Shown: positions 1-8,824, numbered from the stretch's first letter. The stretch: DNA of 64,000 nt from Methanosarcina acetivorans C2A (GCF_000007345.1 NC_003552.1:5146001-5210000); one strand, 5' to 3'. Program-made: numbers and translations. The notes: generated by a model from the letters alone, not told the origin.

Positions 1-947
1 AGAATGTTGTTCCTGCTGGAATTATTGATGTTTATCCCATACCCCGTGTTATTCGAAGCATAATTGCTGTCCAGTATATTGCCAGAAGAATCTATCAAAA
101 ATATCCCACTGATATTATTGGAATTTGCGACATTGTTTAACAGACTGTTATTGTTACTGCTTTGGAGATTTATACCGCTCCAATCGTTTGAGCTGGCGGA
201 GTTATTTATAAGATAGTCATAACCGGTTTCTATCAAAGAAATACCAATACGGTTATTTGACGCGGTATTATTAACAAGCGTGTTATTGTAAGAAAAAAAC
301 AGCTCAATTCCAAATCCTGCATAAGTCCAATTTGCAGTATTATTACTCAGTTCATTGTTACTGCTGAATTCATAAAGAAGTATGCCATAATGATTATTCA
401 GGTTTAAAATATTATTATTCAACCTGTTGTTGCTGGAGTTCCATAGCAAAACTCCTATCCGGCTCATGGACACACTATTATTGGCAAGAGTATTATTAGA
501 AGAATCAAGAAGATAAACACCAAAACTGTTTGATGAAATATTATTGCCGCTTATAAGAGCCTTACTGACATTTTCTAAATAGATCCCGGTTTTATCTTCC
601 CCGTATTCGTCTGTTTTGGCACCTGTTATCTGGAGTCCATTGATGGTTACACTGTTTGCAGTCACATGGAAAACGTCGCCTTTCGAGCTGGCAGCCCGGA
701 TAATCGTTTCATCGGAATTTCCGGAATAAGACTTGATTGCCAGTTCTTTATTCACATTCACGTTTTCCTCATACGTGCCGGGATAGACGAGAATCGTATC
801 TCCTGAAGTCGCGTTATCGATAGCTTCCTGTATAGAGGTATAATCTGCTCCTTCGCTGTCATCTACCGAAATTGTGTCTGCAGCCCCTGTACCGGCAAAG
901 ATTAACAAAAAGATGAAGGTTATCAGATAACAGAATTTTATTTTCAT
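1..947 (-). CDS. NosD-type right-handed beta-helix surface protein (3' end outside window)
   Basis: This gene runs off the left edge, so its C-terminus is not seen. The ATG at 947 opens with a hydrophobic signal peptide (about residues 1-22, ending near GTGAAD). The segment that follows contains YTSIQEAIDNATSGDTILV, the usual opening of NosD/pectate-lyase-like parallel beta-helix proteins of Methanosarcina. Beyond residue 100 there are many degenerate turns of about 22-24 residues rich in NN, SSNN and NNS (for example GVYLLDSSNNTLANN), each one coil of a beta-helix. It is inferred to be exported and cell-surface or envelope associated; the ligand is unknown. A 36-bp dyad lies 50 nt upstream and is shared with the secreted protein at 7922-8824. 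The asparagine-rich repeats also offer many N-glycosylation sequons. Confidence 0.85.
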   Translation of the reverse strand, partial: MKIKFCYLITFIFLLIFAGTGAADTISVDDSEGADYTSIQEAIDNATSGDTILVYPGTYEENVNVNKELAIKSYSGNSDETIIRAASSKGDVFHVTANSVTINGLQITGAKTDEYGEDKTGIYLENVSKALISGNNISSNSFGVYLLDSSNNTLANNSVSMSRIGVLLWNSSNNRLNNNILNLNNHYGILLYEFSSNNELSNNTANWTYAGFGIELFFSYNNTLVNNTASNNRIGISLIETGYDYLINNSASSNDWSGINLQSSNNNSLLNNVANSNNISGIFLIDSSGNILDSNYASNNTGYGININNSSRNNI

Positions 948-997
948 ATACAACCTCTTGAAATTAAAAACCGGGACTTTCTTACCTTTGACATGTG

Positions 998-1033
998 GAG
1001 TTCAAATCTACTCTAGAAAGTTCGTTTGAACTC
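998..1033 (-). promoter_or_regulatory. Dyad element upstream of NosD-type gene (copy 1)
   Basis: The inverted arms GAGTTCAAA (998-1006) and TTTGAACTC (1025-1033) are separated by 18 nt. The same arms, the same 18-nt spacing and most of the spacer recur at 8918-8957, upstream of another secreted-protein gene. Conservation of the spacer as well as the arms suggests a regulator-binding site or a structured leader. The function is inferred only. Confidence 0.55.
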
Positions 1034-1290
1034 TACCAAATATCTTTTTAAATGTTCATTTTTCCATGAACTTACTTTTATAATTAATTTGTGGCCAAGT
1101 CATCCAACTGACAGGATATATAAATTAAAATCCGAGTTTTTTTGAGATTTATAGAGGAATTAGATTGATAGTTAGATGATTTGGCCATAAAACATTAAAA
1201 GAACTAGTAAAAATGAGTTTATGGAGTTTGGAAGTATTTCCGTATACCTTATTGGTAAGCATTAGGTTCTGAAATTAAACGTATATATGT

Positions 1291-1316
1291 GAGGAGTTAA
1301 AACTCCTCATTTTTTT
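1291..1316 (+). terminator. Hairpin with T tract just upstream of UPF0228 gene
   Basis: GAGGAGT and ACTCCTC form a 7-bp stem around a short AT loop (1291-1308), followed by a run of seven T. The next gene starts only a few bases later. It may be an attenuator-like structure, or it may sequester the GGAG that would serve as that gene's ribosome-binding site. Confidence 0.4.
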
Positions 1317-1318
1317 CG

Positions 1319-1864
1319 GTGATTGATGTGAATAAAATTAGCAAAGTAGTAGTTGTTTTTATTGCTCTTCTAACCTTCTTAGCACTGATGATGCAATCTC
1401 AAGAAGTTAAAACACCTGGTTTACTTATTCAATTTGAAAATGAAACTAGTGAGGCGGAAGTTAAAGCCATTCTTGAAAATTACGACATACCCGTGAATTA
1501 TACCATAGACTATAATTCTAATATTGGGCGAGGAATGTACTACATAGAAGTTGATGAAGATAAAATATATGAATTAAGGAAAGATGAAAACTGGACTTCT
1601 GTAGTTGAAATCAAAAAAGGAAATTATAACATAATTATGTTATCTGAAGAATTTGTTCCAGATGAAAATGTTCTCGCAATGCTGGAAAAAAATAACCTTC
1701 AGTTGAAAAAGGCTGTTGTGTGTTATATCCAGTTTGGAGATGGATCAGCGCCCTGGGTTGTTGGAGAGAATTGTATTCTGGAGAGGGATGCAATCAGGAT
1801 AAAAAACGAACTCGAAACAAATGAGAAAGTTTTGATTGTAGGTCTGGATGATATTGTAGGGTAA
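1319..1864 (+). CDS. UPF0228 family protein
   Basis: A 181-residue protein with an N-terminal membrane anchor or signal segment (about residues 10-27, VVVVFIALLTFLALMM) and a soluble remainder rich in Glu and Lys. The sequence resembles the Methanosarcina-specific UPF0228 family, whose function is unknown. The GTG at 1319 is used here; a second in-frame GTG at 1328 gives an N-terminus with a cleaner signal anchor and is an alternative. A hairpin with a T tract ends a few bases before the start, so translation or transcript extension may be controlled there. The next gene begins about 275 bp downstream in the same direction. Confidence 0.6.
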   Translation: MIDVNKISKVVVVFIALLTFLALMMQSQEVKTPGLLIQFENETSEAEVKAILENYDIPVNYTIDYNSNIGRGMYYIEVDEDKIYELRKDENWTSVVEIKKGNYNIIMLSEEFVPDENVLAMLEKNNLQLKKAVVCYIQFGDGSAPWVVGENCILERDAIRIKNELETNEKVLIVGLDDIVG

Positions 1865-2248
1865 AAACCCTGTACTGAATTAGAACTATAGAAATAATGA
1901 GACAGTGCAACGATAGTTCTATAAGTGCCGGTTTAATCCCCTTTTTCTTTGCTATTCAAAGTGGAGTTTTCATTTTTGAAGGTACATATGTAATCCACCA
2001 TTACACGGTTGATGTTTTTCATGATTAATTTCTAGTGCCACAAATGCTTAAGTTTTCGTGCATCGAAGTAGGAATTATACATTATAAAATGTTGGGATTA
2101 GTTTGTCTTTCTTTAGTTAATTAAACATGGAGCAGTTGTATGATGAAAAAATCTGAAACTTTATTGATAACGTTACTGCTATTTTTTTGGATCTTAATAT
2201 TTCCTGCATCTGCTGATGATTCAGTGCAACTTTCGCCGGAAAGTAATA

Positions 2249-2256
2249 ATCCTGAA
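2249..2256. repeat. Left target-site duplication of IS1-family element
   Basis: ATCCTGAA abuts the left IS tip and is repeated at 2997-3004 next to the right tip. An 8-bp duplication suits IS1-type transposition. Confidence 0.8.
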
Positions 2257-2996
2257 GGGATTGTTAATTAAATATAGATAACTCTTTATTTCTGTGTTTC
2301 ATCAATAGAAGAACAGAGTACTTTAGCATTTCAAGACTCTTCGTATAACACTTTGTCTTTCGTCTCAACCTTGCCAGAAAGTGCCTTAGTATGCCGTTAT
2401 ATCCTTCAACTGTATACGTTTCTGCTTTGGATTGAGTATGAATGGTTTCAGGAATAAACTCTGCATATGCCCTCCAGTGATCAGTCATCACTTCTCCAAT
2501 CTCTTTCTTCTTTAATTTTTCCCAGAGTAGTTGTCCAGTTTTCGTTCCTCTGCTACCAAAAGAGCAGTTGATGAATTTTTTCCCAACTCTATCAACAGCA
2601 ATCCAGATCCAGCAATATTTTTTTTGTTACCGATGTAAGTGTGCATCTCATCCAGTTCAACAATAGATATCTCATTTTCGCTTTTTAGCTCCTCTATCTC
2701 CTGACCAAATTTCTTTATCCATTTTTGGACAGAAACATGACTTACCCCTAAAAATCGTCCTATTGAACGAAATCCTAATCCCTCAAGATAAAGTTGCAAA
2801 GCCTGTCTCTTAACTAAAGGAGAACTAGCAGTTGATTTTAGCTCGACTGAATAGTTATATCCACAATCGTGGCATTTGTAGCGTTGACGTCCACAAACTA
2901 TACCGTTTTTTGTGTGATTGGAACTTTTGCATCTTGGGCAGTTCATGCAGAAATATAGATTTTCATAATATATAACTATAATTAACTACCAATGCC
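2257..2996 (-). mobile_element. IS1-family insertion sequence (740 bp)
   Basis: The element is bounded by an 8-bp direct repeat (2249-2256 and 2997-3004). Its tips are imperfect inverted repeats: GGGATTGTTAATTA at the left and, read inward, GGCATTGGTAGTTAATTA at the right. It carries one transposase split over two frames on the minus strand. The length is close to the roughly 770 bp of classical IS1. Confidence 0.85.
2264..2946 (-). CDS. IS1-family transposase InsAB', -1 frameshift at an A8 slip site
   Basis: The upstream frame (start 2946) begins MNCPRCKSS and has a zinc-binding CPxC...CxxC motif (residues 3-27). A helix-turn-helix follows (about 45-75), then VELDEMHTYIGNKK, which holds the first acidic residue of the DDE domain. 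Read straight, this frame stops at 2512 after 144 residues. A run of eight A (plus-strand T at 2618-2625) lies just after GNKK. A -1 shift there continues as KYCWIWIAVDRVGKKF..., runs through VMTDHWRAYAEF and ends at 2264, giving about 227 residues, the normal length for IS1 InsAB'. IS1 elements are known to use -1 slippage on an A-rich heptamer, so this is read as programmed frameshifting and not decay. Confidence 0.75.
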
Positions 2997-3004
2997 ATCC
3001 TGAA
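2997..3004. repeat. Right target-site duplication of IS1-family element
   Basis: The second copy of ATCCTGAA; the interrupted surface-protein frame resumes directly after it. Confidence 0.8.
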
Positions 3005-4056
3005 AATTCAGAAATAAGTAATGTAGATTTTGACTATTATACTTACTTTTTTGGTCTGTACTCACAAGGAAATAATGTAATTACAAGATACGGAAAACTT
3101 CCTGTACTGGAAACTGAGGATCAAAAAGAAAACTGGAACTCTACTCTTGAAGAAATTAGTAATGAGATAAAAGACACTGTTGTCTCCAAATACATGTATC
3201 CTCATGGAGAGGTAATGACATGTGGGGCTAATGCTAAGGGATGCTTTGTAATTTTGTTTAAGTATGGCAATGTTGACGAGCAGTTAATGGATGAGATCTA
3301 CTCTCTAATAGATAATTCTGCAGAAGAAATGGGTATGCAGGATATTCCAGTAGAATTCGGATACGGAACTTATAGGGAAGTAATTTACCTGGAAGGCATT
3401 AATCGCTGGTACTGGTTTGGGGAAAGTACAGAGAATCTTTCTGAATCTGAGATATATACACTTGAAGAAGTTATGAAGCAAAAAACGGTCATGCTAGTGC
3501 ATAAAACCATTGCAGCTTATGGGAATATTCCTCTGTTAAAAGATAAGAATGAGACAATTACGTGGGTGAATGAGCTGTCTGAGATTGCTAATGCTACCGA
3601 GGAAAAAATCACTCCATATATGGAACAAGGTCAGGTAATTAGATACGCAGCAGGAATTAGATTGGAAGTAGAGATTAACGAAACTTTGTCTCCTGAAGAA
3701 AAAACTTTTCTTGCTGAAGAAATCTACCAGATCATTGATCAGGCGGCAAGAAAACAAAATGTGACAAATGTTCCAGTTATTTTTATGTCGATACCTGAAG
3801 AAGATATAAAAGGATCTGATAATTCAAAAAATAATAATTCCGAATCTGGCATCGGTAGTAGCTCAGGTAGAAATGAATCGAGCAAAAATAACTCTATTCC
3901 AGGCTTCGGATTATTGGGGAGTCTGGCCTGCCTGTGTGGTGGATGGAGGCTCAAGAAAAGATAATGCAGTTTGAAAACTCCAGGACACTGGAGATTGGTA
4001 ACCTGTTGCCTTTCGAGTCTCAACTAAATTTTAGGTGCTTAAAAAACACCAGGACA

Positions 4057-5720
4057 GGCTGTCTCATAACCATTTTAAATTGTACAATTGGGTAATACCC
4101 ATTTCAATTTTTATTTCATTTCAACAATGAGAGATAATTTTCATGGGTCAACATAGAGTATTTGTTATTCTCGCTCGAATTCCCCCTTTATTCCATCCTT
4201 TACTTCCTCCTCCAACTATCATTTTCAGCATACTTTTCAGGTTTTTCCCTTCTCTTTTTATAAAGTCTGCTATTTTCTTTATATTATGTACAGTACACAT
4301 CATAACAAATTCAATTCCTGTCTTCCTTTTTCCTCTCAATAAGAATTCTCTGAACCCTCTATCCTGTTTCATCTGACCAAACACAGGTTCTACGGTAGAC
4401 ATTCTTTTCTGATACTTTTCTGTCCCCTTCTCTGTGTTCAGTTTATCCCTCATATCATCCATCAAATGTTCCCTAGGATCTCTTGTTATTGTCCTTTTTC
4501 CACTCTTAGTACATGCATTTTTCAGCACACACTGAGAACAATAGCTACATACATAACACCTTAAATCAGGTTCACCTTTCCTCTTTTGAATTCTTGTAAA
4601 GGGAATTTCAAATGCAGCCGGACAATAATAGCAGTCTTTTTCTTCATCGTATGTAAAAAGAGACTTCCTGAACTTCCTGGTTTTTCCTTCTTTTTCAGCT
4701 TTATAGAAATTGTCAGGAATATAAGCATCAATGCCTTCTTCCTGTAAAAATTCCAGATTCTCATATGAGAAATAACCTGCATCTGCAAGTACTATTGTTG
4801 GTTTATATCCCAGTGTGTTTTTTACATTCTGTATCATTGGTTCTATTTGATGAAGGTCGTTTTCTTCGTTGACAACGTCTGCTGCAACGATTATTTGCTC
4901 TTTTTCATCAACAGCAACCTGACAATTGTAGGAAGGTTTCTTGCTTCCATCTTTATGCTTCATAATTCGAGCATCGTTATCTGTGATGTTTATTTTTTTC
5001 AGCTTTTCTTCATCAAGCTTCTTCTTAGCAGCTTTTATTTTTTCCAGTCTTTTCTTCTTGTCAACAAGCTCTTCTGGAATCTGATATGGTGTTGAATCAC
5101 CATAAATTTCATCTTCATGTTTATCTGTCTCAATACTCTCTTTAAGTATCTTATCTATTTCTTTTTCGAGAGCATCCGAACTCTTGCTCTGTCTTGATGA
5201 AGCATTTGCCTTAACCTTTGTTCCGTCAATTGAGATACTGGAACCAATCATATCCATTTCTTTACAAAATGTGACAACCTGGGAAAAGATTTCTTTTATA
5301 GGGCCAAGATGAGTTGAACGGAATCGACAAATCGTATGAAAATCAGGTTTTTGCATGGCTGCCAGATACATAAATGCAGTATCAGTTTGAGTCATTTGTT
5401 GCAGTTTACGTGAACTTCTAATGCCTATAAGGTAACCATAAAGTAATATTTTTAAAAGAGGTCTTGGATGATAGGCTGGGCAGCCTTCCTTAGAGTAAGT
5501 GGATTCAATAGCAGTGATATCAACGACATCTACGATGTCGTTTAGTACTCTGGCGATATGGTTTTCAGGAACAAAATCTTCCAGGTCTAACGGAAGTAAA
5601 AACTGCTGCTTTTGATCGTACTTTCGAAACATGGGAAACACTGGAATTTGTTTTGTAAAAAAGATAAAGATTACGGGTTTCTGACCCAAATGTATGATAG
5701 AGTATAGTTTTGAGACAACC
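4057..5720 (-). mobile_element. IS1182-family insertion sequence (about 1.66 kb)
   Basis: The tips are imperfect inverted repeats: GGCTGTCTCATAAC at 4057 and, read inward, GGTTGTCTCAAAAC ending at 5720. Both are followed further in by a TACAATTGGGT or TACATTTGGGT block. The element carries one intact transposase. The flanks show no target duplication, and the gene interrupted on the right (intron reverse transcriptase) does not resume on the left, so the left flank has probably been deleted or rearranged. Confidence 0.75.
4148..5632 (-). CDS. IS1182-family transposase
   Basis: A transposase of about 494 residues from the ATG at 5632 (MFRKYDQKQQFLLPLDLEDF). It has the DUF772-type N-terminal domain (HPRPLLKILLYGYLIGIRSS) and SISIDGTKVKANASS with the first catalytic Asp. 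IIVAADVVNEENDLHQ and IVLADAGYFSYENLE follow. A Cys-rich CxxC cluster (about 360-400, RCYVCSYCSQCVLKNAC) precedes the C-terminal region with the conserved acidic residue (MSTVEPVFGQMKQDRGF). Longer upstream starts up to 5725 cross the IS tip and are not favoured. The frame is undamaged, so the element may still be active. Confidence 0.85.
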   Translation of the reverse strand: MFRKYDQKQQFLLPLDLEDFVPENHIARVLNDIVDVVDITAIESTYSKEGCPAYHPRPLLKILLYGYLIGIRSSRKLQQMTQTDTAFMYLAAMQKPDFHTICRFRSTHLGPIKEIFSQVVTFCKEMDMIGSSISIDGTKVKANASSRQSKSSDALEKEIDKILKESIETDKHEDEIYGDSTPYQIPEELVDKKKRLEKIKAAKKKLDEEKLKKINITDNDARIMKHKDGSKKPSYNCQVAVDEKEQIIVAADVVNEENDLHQIEPMIQNVKNTLGYKPTIVLADAGYFSYENLEFLQEEGIDAYIPDNFYKAEKEGKTRKFRKSLFTYDEEKDCYYCPAAFEIPFTRIQKRKGEPDLRCYVCSYCSQCVLKNACTKSGKRTITRDPREHLMDDMRDKLNTEKGTEKYQKRMSTVEPVFGQMKQDRGFREFLLRGKRKTGIEFVMMCTVHNIKKIADFIKREGKNLKSMLKMIVGGGSKGWNKGGIRARITNTLC

Positions 5721-6506
5721 TGCATTAAGGAGTTTTTCTATCCCATCTAATGTCATATTCGCAAGGAGGGGAGAGATTATAGATCCTTGTGGAGCACCTT
5801 TATCAGTATGGTGGAAAGTATCATCAAAAATGAAACCGGACTTAAGGAATTGGGACAGGATTGAACTATCAGTTGGGATATTGTTCTTGAGCCAGGAATG
5901 GGAAATGTTATCGAAACATCCTTTGATGTCTCCTTCCAGGATCCAGGGGTTTGATGTATCTCGCCAAAGGCATCGGAATGCATATGATGATGCATCCTGT
6001 GCACATTTGAAAAGACGAAAACCGAAGGATCGAGTGTCAGCAGTAGTTTCTGCTACGGGCTGAAGAGCTAGAGAGTACAGTGCTTGCATAGCTCGATCAC
6101 TCATGGTAGGGATGGATAGATGACGTTTAGTGGATTTTCCTGGTTTGGGGATATAGATACGGCGTAGTGGATGTGCTCGATAGTGTCGGTCTGAAAGACT
6201 AAGTGCTGCCTGCATCTTGTCAGATGCAGTAGTCCAAAGTTGACCGTCAACACCAGCAGTTCGTTTGCCATGGTTCTGTGTAACGATTCTTACTGCGAGC
6301 AGTTTAGCTGAGTAGGAATGAGTTAACAAGTATGTGAGTCTTTTAACCAGATTCCAGTTTTTATTGTGTGTTGCCTTTGCAATCCGGGTCTGTAGCCGGT
6401 TAACTCGGTATTTTATTACTTTCCAGTCAATAGAATTCCATTGATTGGCAAGGTTCCGGTCAGTGCGCTTCTCGCTATGAAGCGTCTTTGAATGCTGCAC
6501 TTTCAC
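5721..6506 (-). pseudogene. ltrA: Group II intron reverse transcriptase/maturase, C-terminus lost
   Basis: The GTG start at 6506 follows GGGAGGT with good spacing. The protein has the N-terminal RT-0/RT-1 region (RIAKATHNKNWNLVKRLTYLL; ...KRTAGVDG), then RRIYIPKPGKSTKRHLSIPT, DIKGCFDNISHSWL (palm motif with the first catalytic Asp) and GAPQGSIISPLLANM. It stops at about residue 262, before the YADD catalytic motif, where the IS1182 tip begins. The open frame continues into IS sequence, producing a non-native tail. The enzyme cannot be active as encoded. Confidence 0.8.
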
Positions 6507-7058
6507 TGGTATACCTCCCTTCTTTGCCGTGAAACACCTGTTTCAAGTCAGCGCCCTTTCAGGCTAAGGCATAAACCTTTATCCTGTCAATTGCAGGCAG
6601 GCGTTCGCTTTTTGAAACATCCTCTCCCGTCTACATTATTTGTGGGTCTCGCGACCTCCATACCTCTTTTTGGAGGGATGTATACGGGTTACCAAGTTCA
6701 GTATCGGAGATAATTTTTTTTTCGGCGCTTTAGGAGCCATCTTTAGACCGGGAACCATTCCGTCCGTTTGACATCCTGTGAAATCACCAAGATGACCAGG
6801 TTCCATGCCATTTTGGCTCAAGTGTATCACCCTGTTTTCACTTGTTCATCATGACGATCCTTTCGATGATTCAGCGTTTGCTTCTCCATGGCGGCTTTTT
6901 CCCTAGCAGATTGTATAGATCAGGGTTCTATTCTTCTCCACATTGTCCTGTAGGCTTCACACCTTCCCGTTAACCAGGAATGCATGCTACAGTAGGGACA
7001 CCCTAAACGGATAGGGGACGGATTAACCCGCAATCTCTGATACAGCTTCTTGTCGCAC
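5721..7058 (-). mobile_element. Group II intron, 5' part, truncated by IS1182
   Basis: On the minus strand the intron begins at 7058 with GTGCGAC, the group II 5' consensus, right after the istA reading frame. The following roughly 550 nt are noncoding and structured (ribozyme domain I and beyond). They lead into a reverse transcriptase frame that starts at 6506 and is cut at 5721. The rest of the reverse transcriptase and domains V-VI are missing, so self-splicing is not expected. Confidence 0.7.
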
Positions 7059-7127
7059 GATTTCGCTGATGCTAAAGCCTTGTGAATACAAATCTCGTAT
7101 CAATAGCCATTCCTCCATTTTCAACAT
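7059..7127 (-). pseudogene. istA: istA (IS21-family transposase), first 23 codons
   Basis: On the minus strand ATG at 7127 gives MLKMEEWLLIRDLYSQGFSI followed by SEI, the N-terminus typical of IS21 IstA (a helix-turn-helix region). The frame is then interrupted by the GTGCG start of the group II intron. No later part of istA and no istB is present in the window. An alternative start at the fourth codon follows GGAGG less well. Confidence 0.65.
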
Positions 7128-7183
7128 TATTTAGGATCCTCGAGCTTTTCTCAAGGATTGGAAATTGGGGAATTTTAATCCGG

Positions 7184-7327
7184 CTAAAATGAGGAATTAT
7201 TCACTGGCCTTGACATAATCAGCTCTTCGACTATTTCAGGGGCAAGATTAAGCTCACTGGAACGTGCTTCTAGCTCATTTAAAGGAATTACTTCTATCCC
7301 ATATTTTTCCATTTCTGCTTCAGTCAT
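7184..7327 (-). pseudogene. Small gene remnant truncated by IS21 end
   Basis: On the minus strand, an open stretch from ATG 7327 reads MTEAEMEKYGIEVIPLNELE and continues to ...EELIMSRPV. Its last residues (NNSSF) come from the IS21 terminal sequence, which begins near 7202. The original C-terminus has therefore been replaced by the insertion. Upstream in frame, SIRAPSK precedes the ATG with a stop before it, so the 5' end may also be lost. I do not recognise the family. Confidence 0.4.
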
Positions 7328-7359
7328 TTTGCTCGGAGCACGAATACTTCAATAGCATC

Positions 7360-7782
7360 TTAACAAGAGGACTGTCTTTCCGCTTTAACTACTCTCTTTT
7401 TCATGTATAGACAAATTAAGAATATTGTAATATAACCTCCTACCAGACTTGCTTTTGAACTAACTTCAATATTCAATAAGTACGCAAATATCATTAGAAT
7501 AAGCCACAGGAAATAACCTATTAGATTACTTTTTATGATTACTATGTCTTCAATCCTCTTTTTTTCGTCAATTGCACCACTTGAGACTATATAATGCCCT
7601 GTAAACATGAAAAGAATAAGAAGACCCATCGAAACCCAAATATTTATCTGGGTCTGGGCAAAAAAGTTAATTTCAAAGCTCATTGTAATGGTTACAAACA
7701 GCCATAAATACCAAAATATTAACCCAATCAGGAGTCCTATAATCTCTTCAAGTTCTGCTTTAAATATTTTCATGTGGTGCAC
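7360..7782 (-). CDS. Small four-helix membrane protein, unknown function
   Basis: A 140-residue protein with four predicted membrane helices: about residues 14-35 (EIIGLLIGLIFWYLWLFVTI), 47-67, 84-104 and 109-128. The C-terminus is basic and ends in Ser-Ser-Cys. The start is either the GTG at 7782 or the ATG at 7773 (MKIFKAEL); no strong ribosome-binding site distinguishes them. It lies between IS debris and a gene for a secreted glycine-zipper protein on the same strand, with about 140 bp between the two. A link such as an immunity or transporter role for that neighbour is possible but not shown by sequence. Confidence 0.55.
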   Translation of the reverse strand: MHHMKIFKAELEEIIGLLIGLIFWYLWLFVTITMSFEINFFAQTQINIWVSMGLLILFMFTGHYIVSSGAIDEKKRIEDIVIIKSNLIGYFLWLILMIFAYLLNIEVSSKASLVGGYITIFLICLYMKKRVVKAERQSSC

Positions 7783-7921
7783 TCTCTAAATTTAATTTTT
7801 TGAAGCGATTATTATTCAAATGTAAACTAATTTTGAAGAGTGATAAAACAACAATTCTTAAAATATAGAAGGACGATATTTAGGCAACATTGTCCTTGAA
7901 CTTCATAAAATTAATGATGCA

Positions 7922-8824
7922 TTATGGGTTCGACAGACCGATAAAGTTCCATAAAGTATAGGAGGCAACTCTGTAGTAATCAGGAACATATTTGGATGTC
8001 AAAGGATTGGGCGGAAGTCCTAGACGCCATCCCCAGTTATGAGCACACCAGCCCCAAATGCATCCCTCTTCATCGAGAAGGATTGAACTTGTTGGCCCAC
8101 CCAATAAAGCTCCCAGTCCTGCTCCAACAATAGCACCAATTCCTCCACCAACTATTAAACCAATTGTCGCTCCAGCTACTGCTGGAGCGCAATCAGCTAT
8201 CGCGTCAGAATATGAGTCTTCAATATGATAATGTTTAAGTTTAGTGCCAGATATATACCAAGTATCAAAAATTTCACCGGTATATGAATCATAATCCGGA
8301 TGAGGATACTTTATGCCAGACCCCTTAACAAAATGTACACCATCCCACGTATATTTTGTGGAAGTGATAGCATTAACAGTTTCAGTGCCTTGCTTAGCAG
8401 AAGAGCCACCAAGTATTTCTTTCATCGAACCTGGTACAATAGGATTGTATACTGAAGTTACTGTATTAACTAATTCTCCTTCTTGATACACATCAGTCTT
8501 GAATTTTCCATCAATTTCTGAAACTTTATAGATAATATTCGTCACTTCATTAGTTGTCAGATTTTCAATTTGCATTTCTGCTTCAGTGTGTTCCGGATTA
8601 GACTCGAAGGTTATTAGCGTGTCTCCAACCTGTACTATATTGGAAGTATCATTGATGTTAATAATCTTCAATTCCATTTCAGGTAACTTTGTGACCTCTA
8701 TTTTTTCTTTATCAGCAGAAGATGAAGAAACCGATTCAGCCTGTGCACTCACAGCTGGAACAAAAGCAATACCCACAAGAAGTATTGCTGCAAATATTGC
8801 GCTTATCTTAAGCTTTTCCTTCAT
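7922..8824 (-). CDS. Secreted protein with C-terminal glycine-zipper and Trp/Cys-rich tail
   Basis: The ATG at 8824 is chosen over 8869 because GTGATC lies about 5 nt upstream and a signal peptide follows directly (residues 1-27, KLKISAIFAAILLVGIAFV, cut near VSAQA). The middle (30-190) is hydrophilic without a recognised domain. Near residue 205 comes ADCAPAVAGATIGLIVGGGI and then GAIVGAGLGALLGG, a classic glycine-zipper hydrophobic hairpin. A tail with GCIWGWCAHNWGW follows. Such zippers occur in pore-forming and bacteriocin-like peptides and in membrane-inserting outer-layer proteins, so an antimicrobial or membrane-active role is conceivable. Full length is about 300 residues. A dyad (8918-8957) shared with the gene at 1-947 lies upstream. 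Confidence 0.65.
   Translation of the reverse strand: MKEKLKISAIFAAILLVGIAFVPAVSAQAESVSSSSADKEKIEVTKLPEMELKIININDTSNIVQVGDTLITFESNPEHTEAEMQIENLTTNEVTNIIYKVSEIDGKFKTDVYQEGELVNTVTSVYNPIVPGSMKEILGGSSAKQGTETVNAITSTKYTWDGVHFVKGSGIKYPHPDYDSYTGEIFDTWYISGTKLKHYHIEDSYSDAIADCAPAVAGATIGLIVGGGIGAIVGAGLGALLGGPTSSILLDEEGCIWGWCAHNWGWRLGLPPNPLTSKYVPDYYRVASYTLWNFIGLSNP

Larger units (their letters stand above)
2140..3964 (+). pseudogene. PGF-CTERM surface protein, split by an IS1-family insertion
   Basis: The 5' part (2140-2256) encodes a signal peptide (MMKKSETLLITLLLFFWILI...) and ends at the target duplication ATCCTGAA; the 3' part resumes at 3005. Removing the IS and one copy of the duplication joins the parts exactly in frame, giving 358 residues with no stop codon. 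The C-terminus carries a Ser/Asn-rich linker and then IPGFGLLGSLACLCGGWRL plus KKR. This fits the PGF-CTERM signal (PGF motif, hydrophobic stretch, basic tail) processed by archaeosortase A. The intact product would have been an exported, lipid-anchored surface protein of unknown role. The lack of any further mutation argues that the insertion is recent. The 3' part still has an open frame from an internal ATG at 3194, but without a signal peptide. Confidence 0.8.

Noticed and set aside
6636-6830. 64-codon minus-strand frame as a gene
   Set aside because: It overlaps the ribozyme part of the group II intron and has no family resemblance.
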